A stretch of DNA of 64,000 bases from positions 1 through 64,000 of the forward strand of contig JAUXNJ010000031.1 in the NCBI GenBank assembly GCA_030682795.1. The letters run 5' to 3'. Below, piece after piece: positions 34,021 to 43,095 of this stretch (its first letter is position 1; every line of letters starts with the position of its first letter). The translations under genes were made by a program, and so were the position numbers. A model generated the notes under the pieces. It had not been told where the DNA came from. It was given only the letters and a program-made list of their open reading frames with translations, and searched no databases. The stretch comes from Sphingobacteriaceae bacterium. GTDB taxonomy: Bacteria > Bacteroidota > Bacteroidia > UBA7662.

Positions 34021-35034
34021 ATGTTTAAAAGGTCTATCATCAGCGGGGTGGGGCATTATGTGCCTGACAATGTGGTCAAAAACGACGACCTCGCCCAGCG
34101 CATGGATACCAATAATGAGTGGATAGTGGAGCGTACGGGCATAGAAGAGCGCCGGCATGTAGTGCCAGGCAGCGACGATACCACCGCCACCATGGGTACA
34201 AAAGCAGCCAAAATCGCTATTGAGCGTGCCGGCTTACAACCCGACGACATCGAATTTATCATTTTTGCCACACTGAGTCCCGATTACTACTTCCCTGGTC
34301 CAGGCGTGCAAGTGCAAGAGCAGCTTGGACTAGCCAAAGAAATTGGCGCCCTCGACGTGCGCAATCAATGCTCCGGCTTTGTTTACAGCATGTCGGTAGC
34401 CGATCAATTTATCAAAACCGGCATGTACAAGCACATTTTGGTGATTGGATCGGAACTGCACAGTGGGGGTTTAGACATGACCACCCGCGGGCGCGGCGTA
34501 AGTGTGATTTTTGGAGATGGCGCAGGTGCGGTAGTGATGAGTGCCAGTGACGATCCCAATCGCGGCATTTTAAGTACCCACTTGCACAGCGAAGGGCGAC
34601 ATGCTAAGGAGCTGGCACTTGAAGGCCCCAACACCCGCGATTGGGTGCCAGCCATCATTGCTCGCAACGACCCGGAGGACACTTCTTTTTATCCCTATAT
34701 GAACGGCAACTTCGTGTTTAAGCATGCGGTGGTGCGCTTTATGGAGGTAATCAACGAAGCCTTGGCAGCGAACCAACTGCAATCTACCGATCTTAAGCTA
34801 TTGATTCCGCACCAGGCCAATTTGCGCATCAGTCAGTACATACAGCAAAAAATGCAGCTGCGCGACGACCAGGTGTACAACAACATCATGCGCTATGGCA
34901 ACACCACAGCCGCTACCATTCCCATTGCCTTAAGTGAGGCCTGGGAGGCTGGTCTGATTCAAAAAGGTGATTTAGTAATGTTTGCAGCCTTTGGCAGCGG
35001 CTTTACTTGGGCCTCAGCCGTAATGCGCTGGTAA
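34021..35034 (+). CDS. fabH: 3-oxoacyl-ACP synthase III (FabH-like)
   Basis: Condenses acyl-CoA with malonyl-ACP to start fatty acid synthesis, or a related ketosynthase reaction. The Cys-His-Asn triad is present: Cys in DVRNQCSGF (~residue 116), His in LIPHQANLRI (~264), Asn in YGNTTAATIP (~294). Start region IISGVGHYVPDNVV and NEWIVERTGIEERR are typical. 337 residues. It stands alone and is not beside other fab genes, so it may be a secondary paralogue making, for example, branched or special acyl chains (inference). Confidence 0.88.
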   Translation: MFKRSIISGVGHYVPDNVVKNDDLAQRMDTNNEWIVERTGIEERRHVVPGSDDTTATMGTKAAKIAIERAGLQPDDIEFIIFATLSPDYYFPGPGVQVQEQLGLAKEIGALDVRNQCSGFVYSMSVADQFIKTGMYKHILVIGSELHSGGLDMTTRGRGVSVIFGDGAGAVVMSASDDPNRGILSTHLHSEGRHAKELALEGPNTRDWVPAIIARNDPEDTSFYPYMNGNFVFKHAVVRFMEVINEALAANQLQSTDLKLLIPHQANLRISQYIQQKMQLRDDQVYNNIMRYGNTTAATIPIALSEAWEAGLIQKGDLVMFAAFGSGFTWASAVMRW

Positions 35035-35036
35035 CA

Positions 35037-35083
35037 AAAAACCGAGTCAAATCTGCAGAGCTGCACGATTTGACTCGGTTTTA
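35037..35083. terminator. Strong bidirectional terminator
   Basis: ACCGAGTCAAATC (35041-35053) pairs with GATTTGACTCGGT (35067-35079), and TGCAG/CTGCA extends the stem inward, leaving one bulged C. A runs on the left and T4 on the right serve the convergent neighbours. Confidence 0.92.
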
Positions 35084-35105
35084 TACTAATTGCCCTACTT
35101 GGGAA

Positions 35106-35540
35106 CTAGATCACATGCTTGTCGGAGCGCCAGGTTTTAATTTTCTGGCGAATTTGTTTCGCCGTTAATTTTTCTGCTAAGGTCTTTTCAATCAATGGCA
35201 GCAATTCTTCGTCTGAAGCCAAACGCAAAGCTGCAATTTGGTGGATATTGAGCTGCTGTTCGAGCTTGCGGAAATTCTTCCCAGAAAGCTCAAGGTAGCG
35301 TAAACGCATCTCCAACATCATGATACGGCGTTGGTTGTGGAAAGGTAACCGTCTGCTCTGAAGACCAATTAAAAGAATTAAAATGCTCAACAAGGCGAAA
35401 TAGGCCACTTCAATGCCGGCGCCTTCGTAGCTATACACCACCAACATATATACACAGACCGCGAAAAATGTAAGAGCCAGCGGAAATACCAATAAGTGAT
35501 ACAGGGGCTGAAAGCGGAAATATTTGCGATAGAAATTCAT
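35106..35540 (-). CDS. DUF6526-like two-helix membrane protein
   Basis: 144 residues from the ATG 35540 (MNFYRKYFRFQPLYH); an in-frame ATG at 35570 would add 10 residues. Two membrane segments (~residues 16-37 and 45-65) and a basic, helical C-terminal tail (LRYLELSGKNFRKLEQQL). The pattern matches the DUF6526 family of Bacteroidota as I know it; no function is assigned. Upstream of it ends hsp20, with a terminator between. Confidence 0.7.
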   Translation of the reverse strand: MNFYRKYFRFQPLYHLLVFPLALTFFAVCVYMLVVYSYEGAGIEVAYFALLSILILLIGLQSRRLPFHNQRRIMMLEMRLRYLELSGKNFRKLEQQLNIHQIAALRLASDEELLPLIEKTLAEKLTAKQIRQKIKTWRSDKHVI

Positions 35541-35608
35541 TTGAGGGTATTTAAGCACAAACTTATTCAAAAAAACCGTGGCTTGTTCAGAATGGCGCTG
35601 TGCGACAT

Positions 35609-35650
35609 AAAAAAGCCGGGATTTCCAGCTTTTGGCTTTCCATCCCGACT
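35609..35650 (-). terminator. Terminator downstream of hsp20
   Basis: On the minus strand GTCGGGAT pairs with ATCCCGGC (plus 35642-35649 and 35615-35622) and is followed by six T. It separates hsp20 from the next minus-strand gene. Confidence 0.75.
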
Positions 35651-35672
35651 TCCACCTAAAATAACGTTGCCT

Positions 35673-36119
35673 TTAGCGAATGTCGATCAAACGCGGTTGA
35701 GGCGCTTTCTCCGCTTCCTTTTTAGGGATGAGTAATTTGAGCACACCAGCTTCGTAAGTGGCAGTAATTTGATCTTGCAGGATGTTCTCGGGCAAGGTGA
35801 AAGCGCGTTCGAATCGCTCGAGGCTGAATTCCTTGCGGCTGTATTTGCCCTGGGCGTCTTTACTATCACTTTCGGACTTCTTTTCACTGCTAATGCTCAG
35901 CACTTGCTCGTGCAGTTGTATTTTGAAGTCCTCCCGCTGGCGACCCGGTGCAGCTAATTCCACCTCAAAAGCAGCATCGGTTTCGCGCACGTTCACTGCA
36001 GGCATAAAGCTGCGTTCGGCACCCAATCGACTTTCGGCCATGGCAAACGGGTCGCCATTAAAAAAGCGGTCTACAAAGGTTGGGAAAGGGGTTCTGTTGT
36101 TGAATTTTACAAGTGTCAT
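35673..36119 (-). CDS. Small heat-shock protein, Hsp20/alpha-crystallin family
   Basis: 148-residue ATP-independent chaperone that holds unfolding proteins. Core alpha-crystallin domain ~40-135 (VNVRETDAAFEVELAAPGRQ, ending YEAGVLKLLIPKKE, where GVLKLLIP is the conserved A-x-x-x-n-GVL motif). A Shine-Dalgarno AAAGGAG sits 8 bases before the ATG, rare in this window and suggesting strong translation. No CIRCE-type element was found in the 36120-36327 gap. Confidence 0.94.
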   Translation of the reverse strand: MTLVKFNNRTPFPTFVDRFFNGDPFAMAESRLGAERSFMPAVNVRETDAAFEVELAAPGRQREDFKIQLHEQVLSISSEKKSESDSKDAQGKYSRKEFSLERFERAFTLPENILQDQITATYEAGVLKLLIPKKEAEKAPQPRLIDIR

Positions 36120-36127
36120 GATGGTAT

Positions 36128-36134
36128 CTCCTTT
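36128..36134 (-). promoter_or_regulatory. Shine-Dalgarno of hsp20 (AAAGGAG)
   Basis: Minus-strand AAAGGAG with an 8-base spacer to the ATG at 36119. I saw no comparably good Shine-Dalgarno before the other genes whose starts I inspected, as usual in Bacteroidota. Confidence 0.65.
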
Positions 36135-36327
36135 AATTTTTGATTTCTATCAGCACTTTATCAAAGGATGTACCAAGGCTAAAAAAAGAAAAAAACGAGG
36201 TCATAATTACACGAGCGCGCATCAGTTAATGACATTTTGTCTTATAAAAGAGAAAATAACAGCCAAAATGACCGAAAATTATCCGGTAATTACCGACTAG
36301 CAGTTTTCCGCTTCGTAGTTTTCGGTT

Positions 36328-37131
36328 ATGAAAGCTTGGATGATTTTGTGGCTTTTTTGGCACAGCTGCAGCCTTTTACTGGCCCAGACCCCGCTACCTG
36401 GGGCCAATCGCTTGCAGGCCTTGGGTATGGATATGCCGCTGGAAGCTTCAGCCTTTGCAGCCCGCAGTTTCCCACAAGGCAGACAGGCAGAAATGGGCTG
36501 GAACTTTGGCGCAAGTCTGCACCATTATGGCGAAGTAGAAGGCCTCAATGCGCGGCAATTGGCCGTTCACCGGCAAAAAAGCAGGTACCACCAAGCCTTA
36601 TTTATTGATGACTGGGGGGATGCCTTGTACCGAGAACAGCATTTTCGCCTACATAGTGGCTTGTTTTTGGGTAAATGGCAGTTTGGCATTGGCATGCAAG
36701 CATCCCGTTTGCGTATCGTTGAACAAAGCCGCACCACCCTCAATGGCAGTCTTGGCCTCTCCTCCCGCATCAACAACCAATGGCAAGCACATGTAGCCTT
36801 GCAGCAGCTTTATCAACCCTTACCTGCCGCAGAGGAAACTCCCCTACAGCCAGCTGCTCAAAGTGTACTCGCCCTCCAATACCAACGCGATAAAACCCAA
36901 TTATTCATTACTTATCGCCAGCAATTAGGGGTGGGTGGAGATTTTGGATTAGGCTTTTTATACCAACCCATGAAAGACTGGCAATTTGACTTTGCCTGGT
37001 CAACCTTCTATCGCAGACTGAGTATAGGGATGCATTATCAATACCAAAAAATGCACTTTCATTTTGGCATCCTGTACCAATTATTGCCGGGCCCTTGGTG
37101 GAACAGCGGTATTGAAGGAGGCTGGCCGTGA
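36328..37131 (+). CDS. Predicted outer-membrane beta-barrel protein (unknown), partner of the HhH protein
   Basis: 267 residues with a signal peptide (1-19, ending LLAQ). The mature start (LPGANRLQALGMDMPLEASA) and the many alternating strands ending in aromatic residues (GLFLGKWQFGIGMQ, WQFDFAWSTFYRRLSIGMHY) look like a small PorV/PorP- or FadL-like barrel. I do not recognise a named family. It overlaps the next gene by 4 bp (ATGA), so the two proteins are made together and probably form one outer-membrane unit. A 12-bp palindrome, CGGTAATTACCG, lies 32 bp upstream. Confidence 0.7.
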   Translation: MKAWMILWLFWHSCSLLLAQTPLPGANRLQALGMDMPLEASAFAARSFPQGRQAEMGWNFGASLHHYGEVEGLNARQLAVHRQKSRYHQALFIDDWGDALYREQHFRLHSGLFLGKWQFGIGMQASRLRIVEQSRTTLNGSLGLSSRINNQWQAHVALQQLYQPLPAAEETPLQPAAQSVLALQYQRDKTQLFITYRQQLGVGGDFGLGFLYQPMKDWQFDFAWSTFYRRLSIGMHYQYQKMHFHFGILYQLLPGPWWNSGIEGGWP

Positions 37132-39170
37132 GCTGCTGTTGTTTGCCTCTGCGGGCATGTATACTGGCTGTGTTTTTTTTGGTGCCGTTGATTTTTCCGC
37201 CAAATGCCAAGGCGCAACTGCCCGAGGGTTGGTTAGAAGAATGGCTTGAAAGCGAAGAGACCGCCGATAGCGAGCTAAAAGAAGAACAACTCACTGATTT
37301 TTTATGGCTCAAGGAGCAGCTATTGGCGCATCCCATCGACCTAAACCGGGTCGATGAAAGCTCATTGCTACAAACAGGCTTGTTCCAAGCCTCCGAAGTT
37401 GCCGCCCTCCTCGCCCACCGCCAAAAGTATGGAGCATTGCTGGCCTGGTATGAATTGCAAGCCATTCCAGGCTTTACGCCAGAGAGAATCAACGCCATAG
37501 CTCCCTACTGCTTTGTAAGTCCCGGACATCAGCAAGGCAGCTTGCGATACAGCTTAAAGAGCGCAAAGCATCGGCTCTTGGTACGCAGTCATCGCATTTT
37601 GGAGCCACAGCAAGGGTACAATCCTGCACGCCAAGAAAAAGGACTGAGTCATTATGCAGGTAGTCCCCAAGCCCTGCTCCTGCAATACCGTCAATCTGGA
37701 AGTCGCCACAGTGTGGCTTTCACGGCCAGTCGCGACCCTGGCGAGCTGGGCATCGACCGGGTAGGCGGACATTTCATGAGCAAATCGCATGGCAGACTCG
37801 AACGCCTGGTGCTGGGCGATTACCAGCTGCAACTCGGACAAGGTTTGGTAGTGAACAATGGCTTTACGCCTGGGCGCAGTGCGGGCATTACGGGCAGCTA
37901 TCAGGCAGGCAGTGGCTTGCAAGGTGCCAGTGGTAACCAGCCCCACGGTATTTATCGCGGCATTGCTGCCCGCTACCGCATAAACGCACATTGGCATGTG
38001 CTTCCTTGGGCTTATCGCATGCGTTGGTCAGGCAGTACAGCAAGCAACTTCGAGGATGGAGTGCAGGGCATTACAAGCATCCAGATTTCGAACCGCTTCC
38101 GAACACCTACAGAATTGGCACGGCGGTATAACCTAGCTGTGCACGGAGCGGGCGTTCAGCTGAGTTACAACCGCCCACTGTGGGCACTTCACTGGCAAAC
38201 GCAGTACTTCCAAAGCAGTCTGCCTCTACTGCCCCGTTCGCAGCTTTACCAGCGCTTTCAGCCAACAGGCGCGCATTTTCTACACAGCAGTCTCTCCCAT
38301 CGCTGGCGAAAAGGCAAATGGCAGCAATTTGGAGAGCTCGCCCTTTATCAAGGCCAAACCCCGGCTGTAGTGCAGCATCTCCTGCTTTCGGCCAGTTCAA
38401 AACTACATTTACAATGGAGCTATCGTTACTATCCGGCAGCCTACCACAGCTTTTTCGGGAACAGCTTGAGCGCCGGCAGTCAGCTGACCAATGAAAAAGG
38501 CTTGCTTTGGCAACTGAGCTATGAGCACAACCGAAAAAATCAGTTCGATTATTACATCGACCACTACCAGCATCCGTGGTTGCGGTATCGTGTGAACGCC
38601 CCTTCTGAAGCCCTAGATCAACGCTTGCAGTGGAGCCATCAGCCAAATCGAAATAGCCGGTTGTGGGTGCGTTTAAGACATTCGGTACGGGAGCGCAACC
38701 TCAGCGAAGGTCTATTTGCAGCCCCTGTCCCCTACGAACAGTGGCGCTGGAGCGCACAATGGTCGCAGCAAATCGATGAACAATGGCAGCTGCAACTGCG
38801 TGCCGACCGCAACAGCTTCGTTCAAAACGGCTCCACAGAAACAGCCTTCTCTCTTGCCTACCGCCTTAAATGGCAACATGGTCCTTGGCGCATCAGCTGG
38901 CAGCAAGCCCAATTCGATGCAGCCAACTTCGACAACCGCTTTTATTTAAGCGAACCCGATGTGTTGTATGCGCAGGGCATGGGAATGTTGTCGGGACAAG
39001 GACTCCGCACCGTTTTACTTTTGCAATACCGCTATAGGCGCGGTCTAGACTTCTGGTTACGCTATGCCAGCAGCCGGTTTAGCGATCGTAGCAGCGTGGG
39101 CAGCGGACTGGAGGCCTCCGACGGCAACCGGCGTTCGGAAATTAAGCTTCAGGCCCAATACCGCTTTTAG
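37128..39170 (+). CDS. Helix-hairpin-helix (ComEA-like) protein with C-terminal outer-membrane barrel
   Basis: 680 residues. Signal peptide ~1-29 (ending NAKAQ). Residues ~60-125 resemble tandem ComEA-type helix-hairpin-helix units: PIDLNRVDESSLLQTGLF and LLAWYELQAIPGFTPERINA. The remaining ~550 residues are strand-rich with aromatic girdles and end in a terminal Phe (LQAQYRF), the usual mark of an outer-membrane barrel. Known: ComEA helix-hairpin-helix domains bind double-stranded DNA during uptake, and similar ~700-residue proteins are widespread but uncharacterised in Bacteroidota. A role in DNA binding or uptake at the outer membrane is inference. Translationally coupled to the small barrel protein before it. 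Confidence 0.8.
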   Translation: MSCCCLPLRACILAVFFLVPLIFPPNAKAQLPEGWLEEWLESEETADSELKEEQLTDFLWLKEQLLAHPIDLNRVDESSLLQTGLFQASEVAALLAHRQKYGALLAWYELQAIPGFTPERINAIAPYCFVSPGHQQGSLRYSLKSAKHRLLVRSHRILEPQQGYNPARQEKGLSHYAGSPQALLLQYRQSGSRHSVAFTASRDPGELGIDRVGGHFMSKSHGRLERLVLGDYQLQLGQGLVVNNGFTPGRSAGITGSYQAGSGLQGASGNQPHGIYRGIAARYRINAHWHVLPWAYRMRWSGSTASNFEDGVQGITSIQISNRFRTPTELARRYNLAVHGAGVQLSYNRPLWALHWQTQYFQSSLPLLPRSQLYQRFQPTGAHFLHSSLSHRWRKGKWQQFGELALYQGQTPAVVQHLLLSASSKLHLQWSYRYYPAAYHSFFGNSLSAGSQLTNEKGLLWQLSYEHNRKNQFDYYIDHYQHPWLRYRVNAPSEALDQRLQWSHQPNRNSRLWVRLRHSVRERNLSEGLFAAPVPYEQWRWSAQWSQQIDEQWQLQLRADRNSFVQNGSTETAFSLAYRLKWQHGPWRISWQQAQFDAANFDNRFYLSEPDVLYAQGMGMLSGQGLRTVLLLQYRYRRGLDFWLRYASSRFSDRSSVGSGLEASDGNRRSEIKLQAQYRF

Positions 39171-39234
39171 CCTACAGGAAAAGCCAACAAGGCCCAACCA
39201 CTATTCGCCAGAATGCTGTATTTTCGTCGCACCA

Positions 39235-40035
39235 ATGTCGTTAAAGCACCAAATAAAGCCGCTCCTACGCAAAATGGGATTGATGATGCTCATCACCCGG
39301 CTCAAATACTTAAAAATATATCTCAGCTATTACGGTGAAGGCAAAGCCTTTTTAGCTGCACATACAGGGGTAAATTTCCCACCTCCTTATATGCTCTACA
39401 TTGCCTATGGGCTCAATTACAAACATTATTTAGAAGATGGCGAGCGCACGGCACGCTGGATCAAAAGCCGTTTTGAAGCACATATACCTGCTAAAGGCAC
39501 CATTTTGGATTGGGGCTGCGGTCCGGCCCGCATCACCCGCCACCTGCCACAAGTATTCGAAAATTGGCAGGTGATTGGTGCAGATTACGACCAAGCTACC
39601 ATCGATTGGTGCAGCTCGGCTTTGCCCAACATCCAATTTCTCAAAAACGAACTCACGCCTCCCTTGGCCATCGGTACGGGTTCGGTGCATGCCGCCATCA
39701 GCATCTCCATCTTCACACACCTTTCGGCTGCAGCACACGAAAACTGGAAGTTAGAACTGGCCCGGGTATTGGCTACCGGCGGGATGTTATATGTAACTAC
39801 ACAAGGAGATGTGTTTTTGCACCAAATGAGCAGTGCAGAAAAACAAACCTACCTGCAAAACCAATTGGTGGTGCGCGCTACGGGGCCCGAAGGCCATAAA
39901 ATTTTCGGTGCTTACCACCCACCTCAGTTCATGCAGGCATTTTGGGGTACTCATTTTGACGTAATTGAACACCAAGCCGGCGCCATGAGCAAAGGCAAGC
40001 CGATGCAAGACAACTGGATTTTGAAAAGAAAATAA
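39235..40035 (+). CDS. Class I SAM-dependent methyltransferase
   Basis: 266 residues from the ATG 39235 (MSLKHQIKPLLRKMG), just past the previous gene; an earlier in-frame start inside it would give an implausible Arg/Trp-rich leader. Motif I is ILDWGCGPARITRHL, followed by VIGADYDQATIDWC, which binds the SAM ribose; motif IV region HAAISISIFTHLS. The substrate cannot be told. The N-terminal ~85 residues are an extra helical domain. Confidence 0.82.
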   Translation: MSLKHQIKPLLRKMGLMMLITRLKYLKIYLSYYGEGKAFLAAHTGVNFPPPYMLYIAYGLNYKHYLEDGERTARWIKSRFEAHIPAKGTILDWGCGPARITRHLPQVFENWQVIGADYDQATIDWCSSALPNIQFLKNELTPPLAIGTGSVHAAISISIFTHLSAAAHENWKLELARVLATGGMLYVTTQGDVFLHQMSSAEKQTYLQNQLVVRATGPEGHKIFGAYHPPQFMQAFWGTHFDVIEHQAGAMSKGKPMQDNWILKRK

Positions 40036-40038
40036 GAT

Positions 40039-40962
40039 TTAATGCACGCTAAAGCGCTCATTGCCTTGAAAGCGCCGAATAACCGCCTGGTAGTGCTTCT
40101 CCAGCAATTCGGCCACAATGCCCTCTTTCAAACCTAAGCCCGAAATCGTGACACGGTTTACACCACTGGCTTTCATCACCGCCAAATAAATATCGCAGGC
40201 AGGCAAAATCACATCGGCCCGATCGGGATTAAGCCCCAAGTTTTTAATGCGTTGCTCCATCGGAAAGCTGCTTACATAATCGTAAGTAGTTTGAAGCTGC
40301 TTAGCAGTGGCAAATTTACCTTCCTTCAAGCTCATCAAATCAAACATTTTATTGATGTTGCCACCTGTACCCAAAGCATAGTCGGGGGCCAAGGGCTTGA
40401 TGACGGTTTTAAGCCAACTTTTCAATTCCTTCCAGCTTTCGGCCGAATCGCGACCATCCAAAATACGCACCCCACCCAAATCGAAAGAGCGAGAAGCTAA
40501 TTGCTTTTCGCCATGCAGCAAGGAAATTTCGGTAGAACCACCGCCAACATCCACAAACATGATTTTTTTACCTTCTTCCAAGGAGCCTTGGTGGGCTTTG
40601 TAAATGAGTTCGGCCTCCCGCTGCCCACTGATAATTTCGATGGCAATGCCTGTTTCAGCTTTCAAACGGTCGGCTATTTCTTTTCCGTTCTTCGACTCCC
40701 GCATGGCTGAAGTAGCGCAGGCGCGAAAATCTTCCACCCCAAACAAATCCATCAGCAATTTAAAAGAGATGAGCATCTTTTTGAGATCCTCCTCCTTGTC
40801 GGCGCTGATGAGGCCATCCTGAAACACAGAATCACCTAAGCGCAAGGGTACACGAACAAATTCCAGGATTTTAATGCGGGCGCGGTCTTCCCCATCGTTG
40901 AAAAAACTACAGATGTACAAGCGGGCTGCGTTTGACCCGATGTCGATGGCGGCTACCTTCAA
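40039..40962 (-). CDS. Exopolyphosphatase, Ppx/GppA family
   Basis: 307 residues, the short Bacteroidota form covering only the two actin-like ATPase-fold domains. Phosphate-binding motifs AAIDIGSNAARLYI (start) and MFVDVGGGSTEISLL (~residue 135) are intact. Releases phosphate from polyphosphate ends or hydrolyses pppGpp. It follows ppk1 by 2 bases, so polyphosphate synthesis and breakdown are cotranscribed. Confidence 0.92.
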   Translation of the reverse strand: MKVAAIDIGSNAARLYICSFFNDGEDRARIKILEFVRVPLRLGDSVFQDGLISADKEEDLKKMLISFKLLMDLFGVEDFRACATSAMRESKNGKEIADRLKAETGIAIEIISGQREAELIYKAHQGSLEEGKKIMFVDVGGGSTEISLLHGEKQLASRSFDLGGVRILDGRDSAESWKELKSWLKTVIKPLAPDYALGTGGNINKMFDLMSLKEGKFATAKQLQTTYDYVSSFPMEQRIKNLGLNPDRADVILPACDIYLAVMKASGVNRVTISGLGLKEGIVAELLEKHYQAVIRRFQGNERFSVH

Positions 40963-40964
40963 TT

Positions 40965-43094
40965 TTATTTTTCTATTTGAGTTGTTACCTCAGCTTTGGG
41001 AACGCCAAAATAAGCATAAGAAGCCATTTGAGCGCGAATGATGGGGTCACCCTCAAATTTAGGCTTTTTCAACTCATTTTGCAGCGGATGATTCATATTT
41101 CGGCCGCGTACATTGTCACGCAGCTGGAATTCAATCATGTCCCGCAGCTCGCGGCGAAGGTCGGCATTGAGAATGGGAAATGCAACCTCAATGCGGTGGC
41201 TCAAATTGCGGGTCATCCAGTCGGCCGACGACAAATACATTTTTTCGTTGCCCTTGTTGGCGAAGATGTATACCCGTGAATGCTCCAAAAAACGATCGAT
41301 GATGCTGGTGACCTCTATGTTTTCGCTCAAACCTTTAATACCCGGCAGCAAGCAACAAATACCACGTACAATCAATCGGATTTTCACACCAGCCACGCTG
41401 GCTTCGTAGAGTTTGAGGATCATGTCTGGGTCCACCAAACTGTTCATTTTGAGAATGATGTAAGCTGTATGCCCTTGCTTAGCATGGGCGATTTCCTTAT
41501 CGATAAGCTCCACATAACGTTCACGCATATAGTGCGGTGCCACTAGCAAATGTCGATAAGTGTAAACCTTATTGCCCTTTTCCATACTTTTAAACAGTCT
41601 GCTCACCTCAGAAGTGATGCGGCGGTCAGCAGTAAACAAACCATCGTCGCAATAAATGCGGGCCGTAAAACCATTGTAATTGCCTGTACTGAGGTGGGCA
41701 TATTCCCGAATGCGGCCTTTTTCTTGTCGCGCCACCAAGCACATTTTACTATGCACTTTCATGCCTTCGAAGCCGTAAATCACCTTCGCCCCCACTTCTT
41801 CGAGTTTTCCTGCCCAATAGATATTGGTTTCTTCATCAAAACGGGCCAAAACTTCGATCAAAACCGTCACTTCTTTGCCGTTCATTACTGCTGTGATGAG
41901 CGAATTCACCACACTTGATATTTTGGCAACCCGATAAAGGGTGATTTTGATGCTCTTCACCTCAGGGTCGATGGCGGCTTCGCGTAAAAAACGGATCACG
42001 TAGTCGAACGACTGATAGGGATGATGCACCATCACATCTTGTTTGCGAATGGCATCGAAAATGCGGTAATACTTATCAAGATACGGTACTTGCTGCGGGG
42101 GCAGCGGCGGGAATTTCAAGTCGCTGCGACCTAAATCCGGAAAATCCATGAAGTCGCTAAAGTTGTGATAGCGGCCACCTGGAATCAAATTCGATTTATC
42201 TAAATCTAGCCGACGAATCAAAAACTGCAGCAAGTCGAGCGGCATGGTGGTGTCATAAATAAACCGAACAGGATCTCCCTTTTTGCGGTCTTTGAGCGAG
42301 CGATTGATTTTGTCAACCAACGATTCACTCAGGTCACTTTCTATATCAAGCTCTTGGTCACGCGTAATTTTGATGGTATAGGCATCATATTTATCAAAAT
42401 CAAACAGGGCAAAAATGAGGTTCAAATTATAGCGCACCACATCGTCCAACAAAATCACCTTGCGGTGCTCGTCGGTCGAAGGAATTACAAAAAAGCGAGG
42501 GGTAACCTTGGTTGGCAGTTCAATGAGCGCATATTTAAAATCGTCTGGATCCTTGGCCTTGCTCATTTTCACCGCTAAATAAATATAGGCATCCTTCACA
42601 TGTGGTGCAGGTGCTTGGGTATTAAGCATAATGGGCGTGAGGTACGGGAAAATTTGGGTTTTAAATACCTGCCGTAAATACTCCCCTTCCGATTCCAACA
42701 AACCTTTTTCATTGATGATTTCAATGCCTTCAGCCTCTAAGGCAGGCGAAATTTCATCGTGGAAAATGCTTTCAAAACGAGCCTGCTGCCGGATAACGGT
42801 CTGCTGAATTTGATTTAGCACGCTGTCGGGATGGAATTTTAGCTTCTGAATCTGACTGGGGCGTAACGATAATAACCTGCGCTGCGAAGCCACACGCACC
42901 CTAAAAAACTCATCTAAATTAGAGGAGAAAATGGCCAAAAACTTAATTCGCTCCAGCAGTGGCACCTCTGGGTTTTCAGCCTCTTGCAACACCCGGGCAT
43001 TAAAAGCCAACCAACTGATTTCACGGTTGAGTAATTGGAATTTTAGGCCGTTAATTTGCTTTTTATAAAGAATAGCAGGGTTTTTCAGACTCAT
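40965..43094 (-). CDS. ppk1: Polyphosphate kinase 1
   Basis: Transfers the gamma-phosphate of ATP to a growing polyphosphate chain. 709 residues from the ATG 43094 (MSLKNPAILYKKQ), within the normal range; a farther start at 43205 lies inside the upstream gene. The two catalytic His regions are visible: KVHSKMCLVARQ (autophosphorylated His) and NLSHRIEVAFPI, plus YAHLSTGNYNGFTARIY. Its start is one base from the upstream phosphatase stop and it is followed by ppx. Confidence 0.95.
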   Translation of the reverse strand: MSLKNPAILYKKQINGLKFQLLNREISWLAFNARVLQEAENPEVPLLERIKFLAIFSSNLDEFFRVRVASQRRLLSLRPSQIQKLKFHPDSVLNQIQQTVIRQQARFESIFHDEISPALEAEGIEIINEKGLLESEGEYLRQVFKTQIFPYLTPIMLNTQAPAPHVKDAYIYLAVKMSKAKDPDDFKYALIELPTKVTPRFFVIPSTDEHRKVILLDDVVRYNLNLIFALFDFDKYDAYTIKITRDQELDIESDLSESLVDKINRSLKDRKKGDPVRFIYDTTMPLDLLQFLIRRLDLDKSNLIPGGRYHNFSDFMDFPDLGRSDLKFPPLPPQQVPYLDKYYRIFDAIRKQDVMVHHPYQSFDYVIRFLREAAIDPEVKSIKITLYRVAKISSVVNSLITAVMNGKEVTVLIEVLARFDEETNIYWAGKLEEVGAKVIYGFEGMKVHSKMCLVARQEKGRIREYAHLSTGNYNGFTARIYCDDGLFTADRRITSEVSRLFKSMEKGNKVYTYRHLLVAPHYMRERYVELIDKEIAHAKQGHTAYIILKMNSLVDPDMILKLYEASVAGVKIRLIVRGICCLLPGIKGLSENIEVTSIIDRFLEHSRVYIFANKGNEKMYLSSADWMTRNLSHRIEVAFPILNADLRRELRDMIEFQLRDNVRGRNMNHPLQNELKKPKFEGDPIIRAQMASYAYFGVPKAEVTTQIEK

Positions 43095-43095
43095 T

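Noticed and set aside
36284-36295. Palindrome CGGTAATTACCG as operator of the outer-membrane pair
   Set aside because: 12 bp only, no second copy or matching promoter box seen; could be chance.
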